64,000 nucleotides of DNA from Flabesymbios commensalis. Taxonomy: Eukaryota > Annelida > Polychaeta > Terebellida > Flabelligeridae. The stretch is from positions 38,553,836 to 38,617,835 of the forward strand of contig OZ024902.1 in the NCBI GenBank assembly GCA_964017125.1, given 5' to 3'. The translations under genes and the position numbers were made by a program. Below the pieces are notes generated by a model. It was not told the origin of the DNA. It searched no databases and was given only the letters and a program-made list of their open reading frames with translations. Positions 24,165 to 34,046 of the stretch are shown in pieces; the first letter of the stretch is position 1; each line of letters opens with the position of its first letter.

Positions 24165-24540
24165 CGTTGATCAATTTACAAGATATTACATGGATATGGC
24201 TGACGGCAAACTAATCTCACCAGTTAATATGCATAAACCCAATAAACTCAGCGGATATGTCAGATCGTCAAAATCACTTGGACAATATGGTACGGGTTAT
24301 AATAAAATTCCTGTCAATGTTGTAACTCCGACAATGCAGGCTGTGAATCAAGCACAGGCAAGCATAGAGAGACTATCGAGTAAACAAAGCTCTATAAAAG
24401 ATGAGAAACGGAAACAACCAATTCAGTCTCAAAGACGTACTGCTAAGACGAGGAAGAAAAAAAGCAGTCGAAGAAACATTTTAAAACCCAAAAAGAAAAA
24501 TAATAAAAAAAAAGTAAAGCGTGATATTTTTTCATCATGA
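24070..24540 (+). CDS. Basic Polinton core or cement-type protein
   Basis: This 156-residue protein has a neutral N-terminal half (residues 1..80, with GYVRSSKSLGQYGTGY) and a strongly basic C-terminal tail rich in Lys/Arg (from about residue 105), ending KRDIFSS. A basic protein ending near DIFS directly before the capsid gene is a recurrent Polinton arrangement. It may bind DNA or hold the inner capsid, as adenovirus pVI, pVII or pX do (inference). A run of ATATATATAT before the ATG might act as a promoter. The stop overlaps the next start (ATGA). Confidence 0.65.
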   Translation: MAKENSYQLYLEQLAVYFDSANVVKMIHQAPSVDQFTRYYMDMADGKLISPVNMHKPNKLSGYVRSSKSLGQYGTGYNKIPVNVVTPTMQAVNQAQASIERLSSKQSSIKDEKRKQPIQSQRRTAKTRKKKSSRRNILKPKKKNNKKKVKRDIFSS

Positions 24541-25817
24541 GTCGAGTGGAGTTTTTCCCACCAGAGCTGGCCATTTTCAGCACACCGCCGAATGAGTCAT
24601 CAATTGATAAAGTGCAATGGGTAGAATATCGCCCAATATCCCAGCTCACTCAGAATGCACCTATCGAATTTATAATACCAGCTGCAGGTCAACAATACAT
24701 TGATTTAAAGAAAACATTGCTTAATTTGAAAATTCGTCTGGTAGAATCGTCAGGAAAGGAGATAGAAGATGTCAAAATGGTAGCACCCGTTAATTTGATT
24801 ATGCACAGTTTGTTTTCACAGGTGGATGTATTGCTGCAGCAGCAGCTAGTTTCTAATAGTAGCACACAAATGTACGCATATAAAGCATATATAGAGACAC
24901 TTCTAGATAACGGAATGGATCCTAAAAATAGTCAGCTACAATCTGAGGGTTATTTCATGGATGACGCCGGTAGCATGGAAGACCTAGACGTCATCGATGG
25001 AAATAATGAAGGATTGCAACATCGTTTTTCTCTCTGTGTGAAAAGTCGAATATGTGACTTTGAAGGACCTCTCAAGGTTGATATTGCACAGCAGGATAGA
25101 TTAATTTTAAACGGAGTTGAAATACAATTTAAACTATGGCAAAACAATGACGGATTTCGTTTGCTATCAAAAGAAGTGGATAATGACTACAAAATAGAGA
25201 TTGTGGATGCATCACTTAAAGTTTGTAAAGTAACACCATCACCTACGCTTATGATTGCGCACGCACAAACACTGACTAAATCTGATGCATTATACCCATA
25301 TTTTCGTACTCAGATCAAGTCATTCAATATTACCGCAGGAAATTATTCTTTTCATCTCGAAGACCTATACCAAGGAGCAATTCCTAATAAGGTTGTAATA
25401 GGAATGGTTATATCTGAAGCATTCCACGGATCTCTTTCAAAAAATCCTTTTAATTTTATACACGCAAACATAAACTCGTTGGGTGTTTTTCTTAATGATG
25501 AATCGATTCCAGGTAAGCCTATGAAATTAAATTTTCAAACGGGAAACGAAAACTACATACACGCATACAACACACTTTTTACTGCCCTCGATAAAAGTGG
25601 ACAAGACGCGGGCAACCTAATATCGCGCTCTGACTATGCTAGGGGATATACGTTTTTCGTCTACCATCTGCAGCCTGGTGAGGAGAGGTTAAAACATGGA
25701 AATTTGAAAATCCAAGGCACATTCGCATTACCTTTAGCCGAGAATACAACCGTGCTGGTTTATGCTAAGTTTGCATCTATCCTTAAGATTGACGCCAGTC
25801 GTAATATTATTCAATAA
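24537..25817 (+). CDS. Polinton major capsid protein (F54H12.2-like)
   Basis: This 426-residue protein opens with a short leader and the signature KVQWVEYRPISQLTQ-APIEF, the start of the family often annotated as uncharacterized protein F54H12.2, now understood as the double jelly-roll capsid protein of Polintons. Other family traits are YIDLKKTLLNLKIRLV, VNLIMHSLFSQVDVLLQQ, AYIETLLDNG, and VVIGMVISEAFHGSLSKNPF followed by N-rich loops; the C-terminus has FALPLAENTTVLVYAKF. The usual length is about 400 to 500 residues, so it is full length. The frame is whole. It starts inside the stop of the previous gene and is followed closely by the protease. Confidence 0.92.
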   Translation: MSRVEFFPPELAIFSTPPNESSIDKVQWVEYRPISQLTQNAPIEFIIPAAGQQYIDLKKTLLNLKIRLVESSGKEIEDVKMVAPVNLIMHSLFSQVDVLLQQQLVSNSSTQMYAYKAYIETLLDNGMDPKNSQLQSEGYFMDDAGSMEDLDVIDGNNEGLQHRFSLCVKSRICDFEGPLKVDIAQQDRLILNGVEIQFKLWQNNDGFRLLSKEVDNDYKIEIVDASLKVCKVTPSPTLMIAHAQTLTKSDALYPYFRTQIKSFNITAGNYSFHLEDLYQGAIPNKVVIGMVISEAFHGSLSKNPFNFIHANINSLGVFLNDESIPGKPMKLNFQTGNENYIHAYNTLFTALDKSGQDAGNLISRSDYARGYTFFVYHLQPGEERLKHGNLKIQGTFALPLAENTTVLVYAKFASILKIDASRNIIQ

Positions 25818-25828
25818 CAGCCCAATTA

Positions 25829-26284
25829 ACAGAATGCCTTAAAGAAGATGCTATTATTAGACAATTCCAGCCCTGTGTGATCGCAATCGATCAAATTCCA
25901 GATGTTATTTATCCACCTGCAGTATTTATTGTGAATTCAGATCACAGTACTTATCCAGGCTTACATTGGTTGGCAATGTTTTTTCAAGAAAATGGCAGAG
26001 GAGAATTCTGGGATTCACTGGGAAGACACCCGAAACATTATGGCATGGAAAATGTTATGTTAGAAAATGATTTTGAGTATATATTTAACGATATTGAATT
26101 ACAGTCGCCAAATAGTGATCTCTGTGGACACTATTGCATATTTTATTTATTTCACAGATGTCGTGGAATTTCAATGAAGAACATTATAAACTATTTTAAT
26201 CAAGATAAAAAAAATAACGATAACATTGTTTCAAACTTCACAAGAGTTTACTGTAAAAACAGGTCAAATACAACGTGGGGTTGA
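25829..26284 (+). CDS. Adenain-like cysteine protease (C48-type)
   Basis: This is the virion maturation protease. Counting from base 25877, the catalytic residues are H30 (PGLHWLAMF), D46 (FWDSLG), Q76 (LQSPNSDLCG) and C83 (DLCGHYC). The block QSPNSxxCGxxC is the adenovirus-protease signature. The N-terminal part seen in the family lies upstream of 25877 in the same frame, so the left edge given here is approximate and the start is not settled. It directly follows the capsid gene, as in other Polintons. Its length of about 140 to 150 residues is normal. Confidence 0.85.
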   Translation, partial: TECLKEDAIIRQFQPCVIAIDQIPDVIYPPAVFIVNSDHSTYPGLHWLAMFFQENGRGEFWDSLGRHPKHYGMENVMLENDFEYIFNDIELQSPNSDLCGHYCIFYLFHRCRGISMKNIINYFNQDKKNNDNIVSNFTRVYCKNRSNTTWG

Positions 26285-27158
26285 AATATACAGACTACTA
26301 TGCATGAAATATTCTGATTGGCGAGAGTTCATAGAGTGGATGTGAGGAAAAAAAAACAGCTACGTTTACTAAGTCTGTGTCTTCATCAGTGTTCATACTT
26401 GACTAGTTGCGACGGCGTCTAGCCACTCTGTGGGCGATTCCCTCCATCCTAAAACACACAAATGATAACATTTGCAATTTTTTTTTTTTTTTTTGGACTG
26501 GCTACACGACCGGAGTTGACCGTCATTCAGTTAACGTTAGCGATGCCGAACGGAATTCCGTGTTCACGTTTTATCGTTCACACTGAATGATAGCCAGTCC
26601 GGTTGAGCAGTATTTTCATTTTTTTTTTTTGCATTACAACTAGTTACTTAATCAGATTTAAGAGCAAAATAGTTTTAATGTTGATTATGGTAACAGTGAA
26701 CTGTAAATACGAGCAACATTATAAATGGACATCAAAAGCCTGTAGAGAGAACAATAGTTACCATATTGATAGCAGCCGATTTAAATATGATTGTAGTCAA
26801 TTATATGATTGCTGTATTTAAGGACATTCAATAGAGAGGTTTGTGTGTTAGTTAGTAACTTACAGTAAATTCTATGAATACGGATGATTAATCAGATTAT
26901 GTTACTTGATAAATTAACATAATTAAATGTACTTGTGTGCGGTTTTCTTTTATTCCAATGTAACCTATTCATTGATAATGGTATCAAATGAATTTATATA
27001 ATAAATACATAGAGCTTTAAAATACTGTGGCTTTTAGTTTTCATTTATTTGTAAAAAAAGATACGGAGTGGCTAATCGTACGGCAAAGTTATAATGGGAG
27101 TCAATGGGGACCCGTCATTTCGTAAACGAGGCTGCCCATAGAGTTACATTATAAAGAA
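26285..27158. other. Polinton spacer between the two gene blocks, with small palindromes
   Basis: Plus-strand and minus-strand genes converge here. An inverted repeat GGACTGGCTA (about 26495)...TAGCCAGTCC (26591..26600), with an inner TCATTCAG/CTGAATGA pair and a central CGGAATTCCG, forms an element of about 105 bp. A second small palindrome with TAATCGTACG/CGTACGATT ends lies at about 27072..27173. A short frame at 26603..26821 begins without an ATG and is not supported. Confidence 0.5.
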
Positions 27159-27173
27159 TCACGTACGATTGGA
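27072..27173. mobile_element. Small palindromic MITE (about 102 bp)
   Basis: AATCGTACG near the left end pairs with CGTACGATT at the right; inner TATAATG pairs with CATTATA. It lies at the 3' edge of the minus-strand membrane protein gene. Confidence 0.55.
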
Positions 27174-27689
27174 CAATAAAATAACCCTCCCGATTGTCAA
27201 AACGTGTAAAAATAGATTATTATGTATGTACCTGCCTTGCACCGGATCTTGTCTTCTCGGTCTTTCTCGCTGGGCAGGGGGCTGTACAACGACACGTCTC
27301 GGTTCATCGATACGTTGTGGTATATCAAACCCGAGCACCTCTTCTCTCTGTCTTCGCCACGCCTCTAACCTTTCCACTACAGTCTTCATCCTTTCCATTT
27401 CTCTTCTTACTTTGATCACAGTCCACCAAACGGGTGCTGAAAGTACGAGGGTGGCTGCGATTGATGCGAGAATGAGCATCCACGTACTTGCGTCATCAGA
27501 TCTGTCTATGGGCGACAATTGTGTGGTTATGTGAGATGGCTCGTTTAATCTAGACATTCTGATGCGGTCATCACATCCCAGGATTGTCAATTCTGTGTTT
27601 GCATATGTTGCTATCTCATCACATGCTTCTTCGGCACAAAAAGCAACATTTTCTATACATTTGCACAGAGAGCATATAAGGGGTGCCAT
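27159..27689 (-). CDS. Unknown single-pass membrane protein of the Polinton
   Basis: I start at the ATG at 27689 (MAPLICSLCKC), as the 36 residues before it look non-coding. The protein has a cysteine-rich N-terminal part (six Cys by residue 39), a membrane segment at about residues 70..92 (WMLILASIAATLVLS-APVWWTVI), a charged coiled-coil-like helix (94..117), and a proline/arginine-rich tail. A consensus donor (CAG|GTACAT) at 27232/27231 suggests the coding part may continue in another exon that I could not find, so the last residues up to 27159 may be intronic. I do not recognise the family. Membrane accessory proteins are variable among Polintons; a role in the host membrane or in virion egress is only a guess. 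Confidence 0.5.
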   Translation of the reverse strand: MAPLICSLCKCIENVAFCAEEACDEIATYANTELTILGCDDRIRMSRLNEPSHITTQLSPIDRSDDASTWMLILASIAATLVLSAPVWWTVIKVRREMERMKTVVERLEAWRRQREEVLGFDIPQRIDEPRRVVVQPPAQRERPRRQDPVQGRYIHNNLFLHVLTIGRVILLSNRT

Positions 27690-27808
27690 GTTTATAGTAC
27701 TATAGGATGACGCAACCCATCTCTTATGTAGCGGAGTCCCAGGGGGGGTGCATGGGCGCCATGGATACGGGAGGGGGCTACACTTGTGTAAACACACCTC
27801 TCAGGCAG

Positions 27809-27857
27809 TACGTTTGTAGGCTGTATATATATGTATAATATACCCAGCCTACAACCG
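27809..27857. repeat. Hairpin upstream of the membrane protein gene
   Basis: GTTTGTAGGCTG pairs with CAGCCTACAAC, with ATAT-rich inner arms. It lies about 120 bases before the start of the minus-strand gene at 27689. Confidence 0.6.
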
Positions 27858-28243
27858 ACATATATTTTATATCTAAGTATTTAAGTGGATTTTTTTTATA
27901 TAATTAGAGCGCCTGTGTTTAGACCTATATCTAATTTGGGTAAAATCACTCACCCGTGATTGCTATTGCTTGTGTTTATTTACGTTGTACAGCCTATGTA
28001 CACATCATCTCAGCGGGGACTCTTAGTGGCCGCTGGACATACAATATAAGCCTCTCGATACAATCTCATTAAGCGTGTATGTATACAACAAAGAAAGACT
28101 TGGAAAAAATATCAATATTTTACTATCAATCAAAAAAAAAAACATTTCAATAAATCACATTCAACAGCTAATGATCTATACATAATTCTCAAATAAGATA
28201 CATTGAATTGATGTGGTATCAGTAGATTATAACATCAAATAGA
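27858..28243. other. Polinton spacer downstream of the polymerase gene
   Basis: AT-rich, with no coding signal. It lies between the polymerase 3' end and the 5' side of the membrane protein gene, both on the minus strand, and probably holds the polymerase poly(A) region and the promoter of the membrane protein gene. Confidence 0.4.
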
Positions 28244-31200
28244 TTATATTGGAGGTGTGAGGGTAATATCTAAAGGGGATGTATGGATACCATCGTCTGA
28301 AACCTTTCTTTTACAATAAAAATAACAGAATCCTTGTCTCTTTTGTTCATATGTAAACATATTGTTTTGCACAACACGGAAACCTCTGTTCGTTGCTGAT
28401 GCGGGTTGTTGAGTATTTAAAACATTAGTGAACATGGTAATTGGATCATTAACTCTATTCTGGCTAATTCCTTTACAACATATTTTAGTCTGATATTCCG
28501 ACACGGCAACATACGTTTTCGAACAAAGTCCTATTATTTCTTTACCTTTAAACTCGAGTTTAAATAACCCCGGGTTCTTTTGTCAAATTTAGCATGTTTT
28601 TCACAACACGTTCGCGGGAACCAGTGAACGATGTTATCAGCTCGTACATTAGAATCAACACAAAAGCCATTCAATCCCCGCATATAAAGATCCATCATGT
28701 TTGGTAGAATCACATGTTGTAGATCCAGACTGCTAATGGCCATGTAAGCGCTGTCGGTATCCATTTCACAATATTCAAAATCGTTTCGACTGACAAAAGT
28801 ATCCATAAAGTCATAATAAAACTCTAGCATTCGTAGTTTTGCGTATTGTAATACAAAATATCCTAAATGGATGGGAAGATCTAAACATATGCGTTTTTTT
28901 GCCATTTCGACTTCAAAATAATTTGTAGACAGCTGAGTCAGTTGTCTAAACGTAGGTTCATTTATTTTTAAGCAAGCTTTATCTGTCCCTTTGACATACT
29001 GAATGTCATGATGTTTGGATTTATCCATTATAAGAGACCCATAAGCAGAATTACCAATAAGTTTCATTGTTTCTGCAATAACAGAACTAGCCTGATCTGC
29101 ATCACCTGATCGTCTAGTTTCAGTAACTTTATCAACAAATTTTCGGAAGCATGCTTTCCTACAAAATTCAACAACTTGGTAAATTTTTGTCACACACATC
29201 CCATGATCTAGATACCATTTAAGTAAGGGCGTTGCGATCATCATTTTTTTACCACGCATACCCCCAACTAAGAGTTTTCTGTCTTTTTCACTGAGCTGAT
29301 GCTCGCGAGCATGTTCTTGCATGTGAGCACCTATAGAGTCAAATGGCACATTTGCTGTGCAAAATAGCGGAGACATTTCTGAGAAATAATGTTCTGGGCT
29401 TAAATTAAATTTAGAACGAAAATCCAGTGACCAGCTATCAGGGACTCGTATGTCTACTTCAAGCATCCCAAAAATTTCATTTTTGCGCACAGCCTCTAAT
29501 AACCTAGCTACACTAACAGTGCTTTTATGTGTTTGATAAAATTTAGGTAGAAAACTGTCAACGTACGATTGTAAGTCATTTAAATGTTTACACTGCATGT
29601 TGAAGCTACACTCCCATTTTTCAACTACGATAAAACCTTCCTCCCTTATGAATTGCGATCGCTCTTTTGTTCTAATAAATTTGGCCGTCATCTCTGGGGT
29701 TGGCTCATCACTATTGCACAGTAAATCACATGGATTATGACCGTGGTGATAACATCCTAGAAATTCGTATACAGTGTTTGTTTGTGGATCAAAACCATCT
29801 ACTAAGTAAGGACCAACACGTTTTTCGCGTCCACTGTTCAGTTTATGTAATATATTCCTGTTTTCACTATAATTTAGCCAATCCATCCACTGAAACATTT
29901 TTAGATATTTATCTTTAACTTGAGGCTTGAATCCATCGTCTATTTTACGTCTCACAAATGTGCCTACAGGCATTGATTGGTCTATAGCCCACAGGTATAG
30001 GGCGTTAGCATCGTATCCAACAATGGATTTACACGGTGTTTGTTTTGCGCCGCGAATGAGACTGACGTCAGCCTTGTGATGACGATTGAAAATAATGGAT
30101 GGTCCCCCTGTGATGTTGCGTTTGATAGTTTCATATAAATCACGATTAGATTCATCAAAAAGTGTGAAATACGCACCAGCCTCTGTTGCAGTGTCAAACA
30201 ATATTCGCCTCGCTATACCTGGAGCAGAAATAGCAACTTTAAATACATCGATGCCTATGTTTTCGTAAAAATGATAAAGCTTTGTAACCGCACTTACAAA
30301 GGGTGCAACATCACGATTGTTATACCAGATTAAAAATTTTTTGAAATTGTTCATGTTGTTTTCAGACCATTTTTCCTGTAACCATGCGTAATTATCTTCA
30401 GGCGTATTTTCGCCATCATCTAAAACATTTTTTCTCTTCGTATGGGAGTACCACGCATCACCAAAAGGTGGTAGATACAAACAATTTAATTTTTCAAAAT
30501 CATCAAACCATTCGTATGGGAAGAAACCCTTTTTCTCCCTTATTCCATATGCCTTAAGGAATGCCGCATATGATGTACCAGGTGCTAAAAAGTTTGTAAT
30601 ATCTAGAAATTGTAAAGATTCATTGCTCAAAACGTTGTATACATTATTTCTCTTAATTGTGAAAGTTTTCCTATTCTCATCCATTTGTAAATTTTTTGCA
30701 ATTGTTTTTTTAATTAAATTTAGATCGTATTTTGATGAGTTAAAACCTAATACGGGTACTCGTTTGCAAAAATCATGAAAACGCTGTTTAATTCTCAAGA
30801 GAGTATTGCGCATTTTGCTGTAAATGTCCGCATTGTCAGGTTTTGGTGTATCATTCACTTTCTCCGTGTTATAATTTACATCCCATTCATCTCGTTGTAA
30901 TCCTGCCTGAAATGCGTGATAAGAATTTGGTTTAGATATTGCGTAACGAAAAGCTTTAGATGGTGGTTCATAGTCGTAGTCTGCATTGTCAACATCGTCA
31001 ATGTCATCGTCGAAATCATCGTCACTATGTTCGTCGTCGCTCGTATCTTCATTTAGTGTAATTGTCTCATTTACTTGATACTTTTGTAATAGTAAATCAA
31101 TTTCAGAAAAAGTGGAATGCCATTTTTCCAATGCTAACTCGTTTACTTTATCCACAATATCCGACATGTAATTAACCATTCTGCAAACTAATTCATCATC

Positions 31201-33509
31201 AGAATCATCGTCTTTACAGACAAAACATACTTCATTTTCATAATTCGTCACATTAGAACATACACTGACCGATACAGGTATGTGCTCATTTTGCCAAATA
31301 ACTTTCTTCGTGTTTTGCTTATTTGTTTTTTTCAAAATTGCCTCAAAGTCATAAACAATAAACCATGGGAAAAAACGTGACTCTGCAGTCACTTCAATTC
31401 CGAATTCTTTCAATTCTTCGAATATAGTTTTTGATTTTGCATAGAATCCACCTGGATACTTTAGTTTTGTTTGATTAGAGCAACGCGTCTGATGACGTGT
31501 ACAAGAATATAACCTGCTAAATATTTTTTTGCAGCACTGGCACTGAAATTTTTTCGTATACTGTTCAATATTTTTTATAAACGAAGCGTGTCCCGAGTGC
31601 ATGTTTACATACAAATTCTCACTGAACCTTAATCGTGGTTTATATATTGGAAAAGCATGTTTTTCTTCATTCATTTCGAAAACGTGCAGGTTTACTTGAA
31701 AGCAACGTTCGAACTCTGGGAATTTATCATAGGGAATCCCCTCAAAATAACTTGGGCTATCTCTCAGCACCACGTCTTGTTTGTCTGGTTCTGAGAATTC
31801 CAACCATTGGGTGAATAACAATTTTGTTGGGGTGACCAGCTGCCCAAGGTGTGCACCACGAAGGAGAGATAAACATCTGAACAAACACAAGTTATCTAAG
31901 TATGGCTTTCCAGTTTTCTTTGAATGGGTAAGACTATAAATATGGGGATTGCTCATCACATGCTGAGGGAGTTTTACAGGTCCACCTAAGGTGAATCCGG
32001 TTCGATAGATCACCAATCGAATATTGGTGATGAGAAAAGCTTTCCAGTTGGTATTTGGCCTTTCATGCAATAAATAATCGGATATATTTAATTCTTGAAA
32101 TTTTTTTTTTGTATTATCGACATCAGTCCGTTGTTGAATATATATGGGTTCTGTAAAAAGATTAGAATTCGAATATGGTTTGTAGTACCTATATATGCCA
32201 GATTGCACGTTCCTCAAAATTATTCCTAAACTTAAATTGAATTTGAAAGAATACTGAACTTCATCGTATATTGTATGTAAATAGTTCGTGAGATCCTCCA
32301 CACTAATGGCATTGTCAATGGGGAAGTTGTACGTGGACATCACCTGTCCCCGCTGATGAGGCTGTAGAATTATTGGCTCATTAGCTTCGTACGTTTCACG
32401 CAAATCTTCATCCACACTACCATCGGGTTGTTGCCATGGTGCGAGGACACTGTCTCCCCACGGTCGGGCCTGCTGGCTACTTTGGCCATTTCCCCTTTGG
32501 TAGTGCTCCTTCATCTGATGCAGGTACAGACGCCGTCTGTCACTGTAGTCACAATTACAGTGACTGCATCGGAATTTCGTTGATTTACCTGAAAAATATA
32601 TTCCGTTCATAAGATTTCCCATATGTAATGAATAGATACAATTCACTGAATTCGTATTGATATTATTCCGATATATATTTCAGATACATACCTGATGACT
32701 TAGGTGTTTGTTTATTGCTAACGTCCAGTCTGGGCATTTCACCATCTGGGTGTTTGTTCGTCTACAAAAAAATGAATATAAATAGTTTACTATGCAGACT
32801 ATTTCGGTTGTCATATTACAATATATAGATAAATACGTATTTTGTTGTTGTTTAGAATGTTACATCAATGAATATTATAAATTATGAATATAAATAACGC
32901 ATAGGGATTGATCGATGTTGTCATTGATACCGTCAATTCATCATAGCATGTAACTTCTACACATGGGTAGCAACAATAATATATTACCTTACATATATTT
33001 ACGTTCACAATAAAAAATATGACTATAACTTACATTTTTGAAACAACATTTCTGGTGTCTTTGGAGCGCATCTTTCCTTGAATATCCACGACAACAATTT
33101 GAACACACATGGCTGGACTCATCAGACCTGTGCGTTTGTAGGTGCCTCTTCAGATCAGACGTCCGCGAGAAAGATTTTTTACATATCCCACATTTTGTTC
33201 TCTCGCGCGACGCTGCTGTCGACGACGATGGCAGAGAGGCGTTCAGCTGCACCAGTCTTCGGCGTATTTCAGGATGGTTGATCAATCTTCGGCTTAATGC
33301 CCAATTCTCTAATGCTTCTATTGCTTGAAAACTGTAAAAAAAAGAAATGTTTTTAGATTGCATATAAAAAGAAAGAAAACAAAAAAGAGAACTAAATATT
33401 TTAATTTAATATAGAACTAAATATTTTAATACAATATTATTTACTACTAATTAATTGGGGGTATTATATAACTCACTCACCTATTGGCGATCTCTCTAAT
33501 ATTCTCCAT
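28244..33509 (-). pseudogene. Protein-primed type B DNA polymerase (pPolB), four exons
   Basis: This replicates the element. Exons on the minus strand: 33509..33481 (ATG), 33331..33034, 32761..32692, and the long last exon from 32588. All three introns have GT...AG borders with consistent phase; introns occur in some Polinton genes. Exon 2 encodes C2H2 fingers (CGICKKSFSRTSDLKRHLQTH and a second, CSNCCRGYSRKDALQRH). The long exon has another finger (CSHCNCDYSDRRRLYLHQ), a DNLCLFRCL motif, a fourth finger (CQCCKKIFSRLYSCTRH), exonuclease motifs FIVYDFEA, GFNSSKYDLN and YNNRDVAPF, an acidic insert, then polymerase motifs YDANALYLWAI (A), KLIGNSAYGS (B) and EMDTDSAY (C), and the family's C-terminal domain. 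It is over 1,300 residues long, normal to large. As a fossil it looks interrupted about once. Confidence 0.93.
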
Positions 33510-33518
33510 GACTAATCT

Positions 33519-33625
33519 GTCCAAGTGTAGTACTCTACACTAGTTAACGACAACTCATTTATATTGTTATATATAAACGTAACAAAATGAGTGATGGTGT
33601 AGAGACTGGAGTACTACACTTGGAC
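33519..33625. repeat. 107-bp hairpin immediately upstream of the polymerase start codon
   Basis: GTCCAAGTGTAGTACTC (33519) is exactly inverted at 33609..33625. Inner segments TCTACAC/GTGTAGA and ACTCATTT/AAATGAGT also pair, around an AT-rich centre. It begins 10 bases before the ATG at 33507..33509 (minus strand), so it lies in the 5' leader or promoter of the polymerase gene. It may be a small MITE or a regulatory palindrome. Confidence 0.75.
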
Positions 33626-34046
33626 CGTCTGTGCATGATAATTCTTTGGTATCTGCTTTTATATCAACGCCACGGATGTGTGAACATCAATGATACACTT
33701 TAAACGTGGGGTCTACATCCTGTTGATTATCCACAGTAAAACACGATTGTACTTGTTTTTAGCGCTATCTTCCCATGTGATGACAGCTAGTATTATAAAA
33801 AAAATTTACTAAGCAGTGACAGATAGTCGGGTGCATAATCATACAACAACGTAAACTTTAAAATTAAGTAAAATATTTCCAAAATTCTGCACTGCATTGT
33901 AGGTTATGCACATATTCTTTGTATTATGTATTCACAAGAAAAAAAGTGTAAATTATTGTAAAATACATATATTACTACAACAAAAGTAAAAAAAAAAATT
34001 TTGCACTTTGACGCGTACTATTATATTATTATATTGTATAAACATA
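33626..34046. other. Polinton right non-coding leader
   Basis: AT-rich sequence between the polymerase promoter region and the right inverted repeat. No gene is visible. Confidence 0.5.

Noticed and set aside
26603-26821. Small secreted-like protein in the Polinton spacer
   Set aside because: The frame does not begin with ATG, its hydrophobic start follows a T run, and no relative comes to mind.
28244-28504. Separate small gene downstream of the polymerase
   Set aside because: The product resembles the usual C-terminal part of Polinton polymerases, so it was included in that fossil gene's interval.
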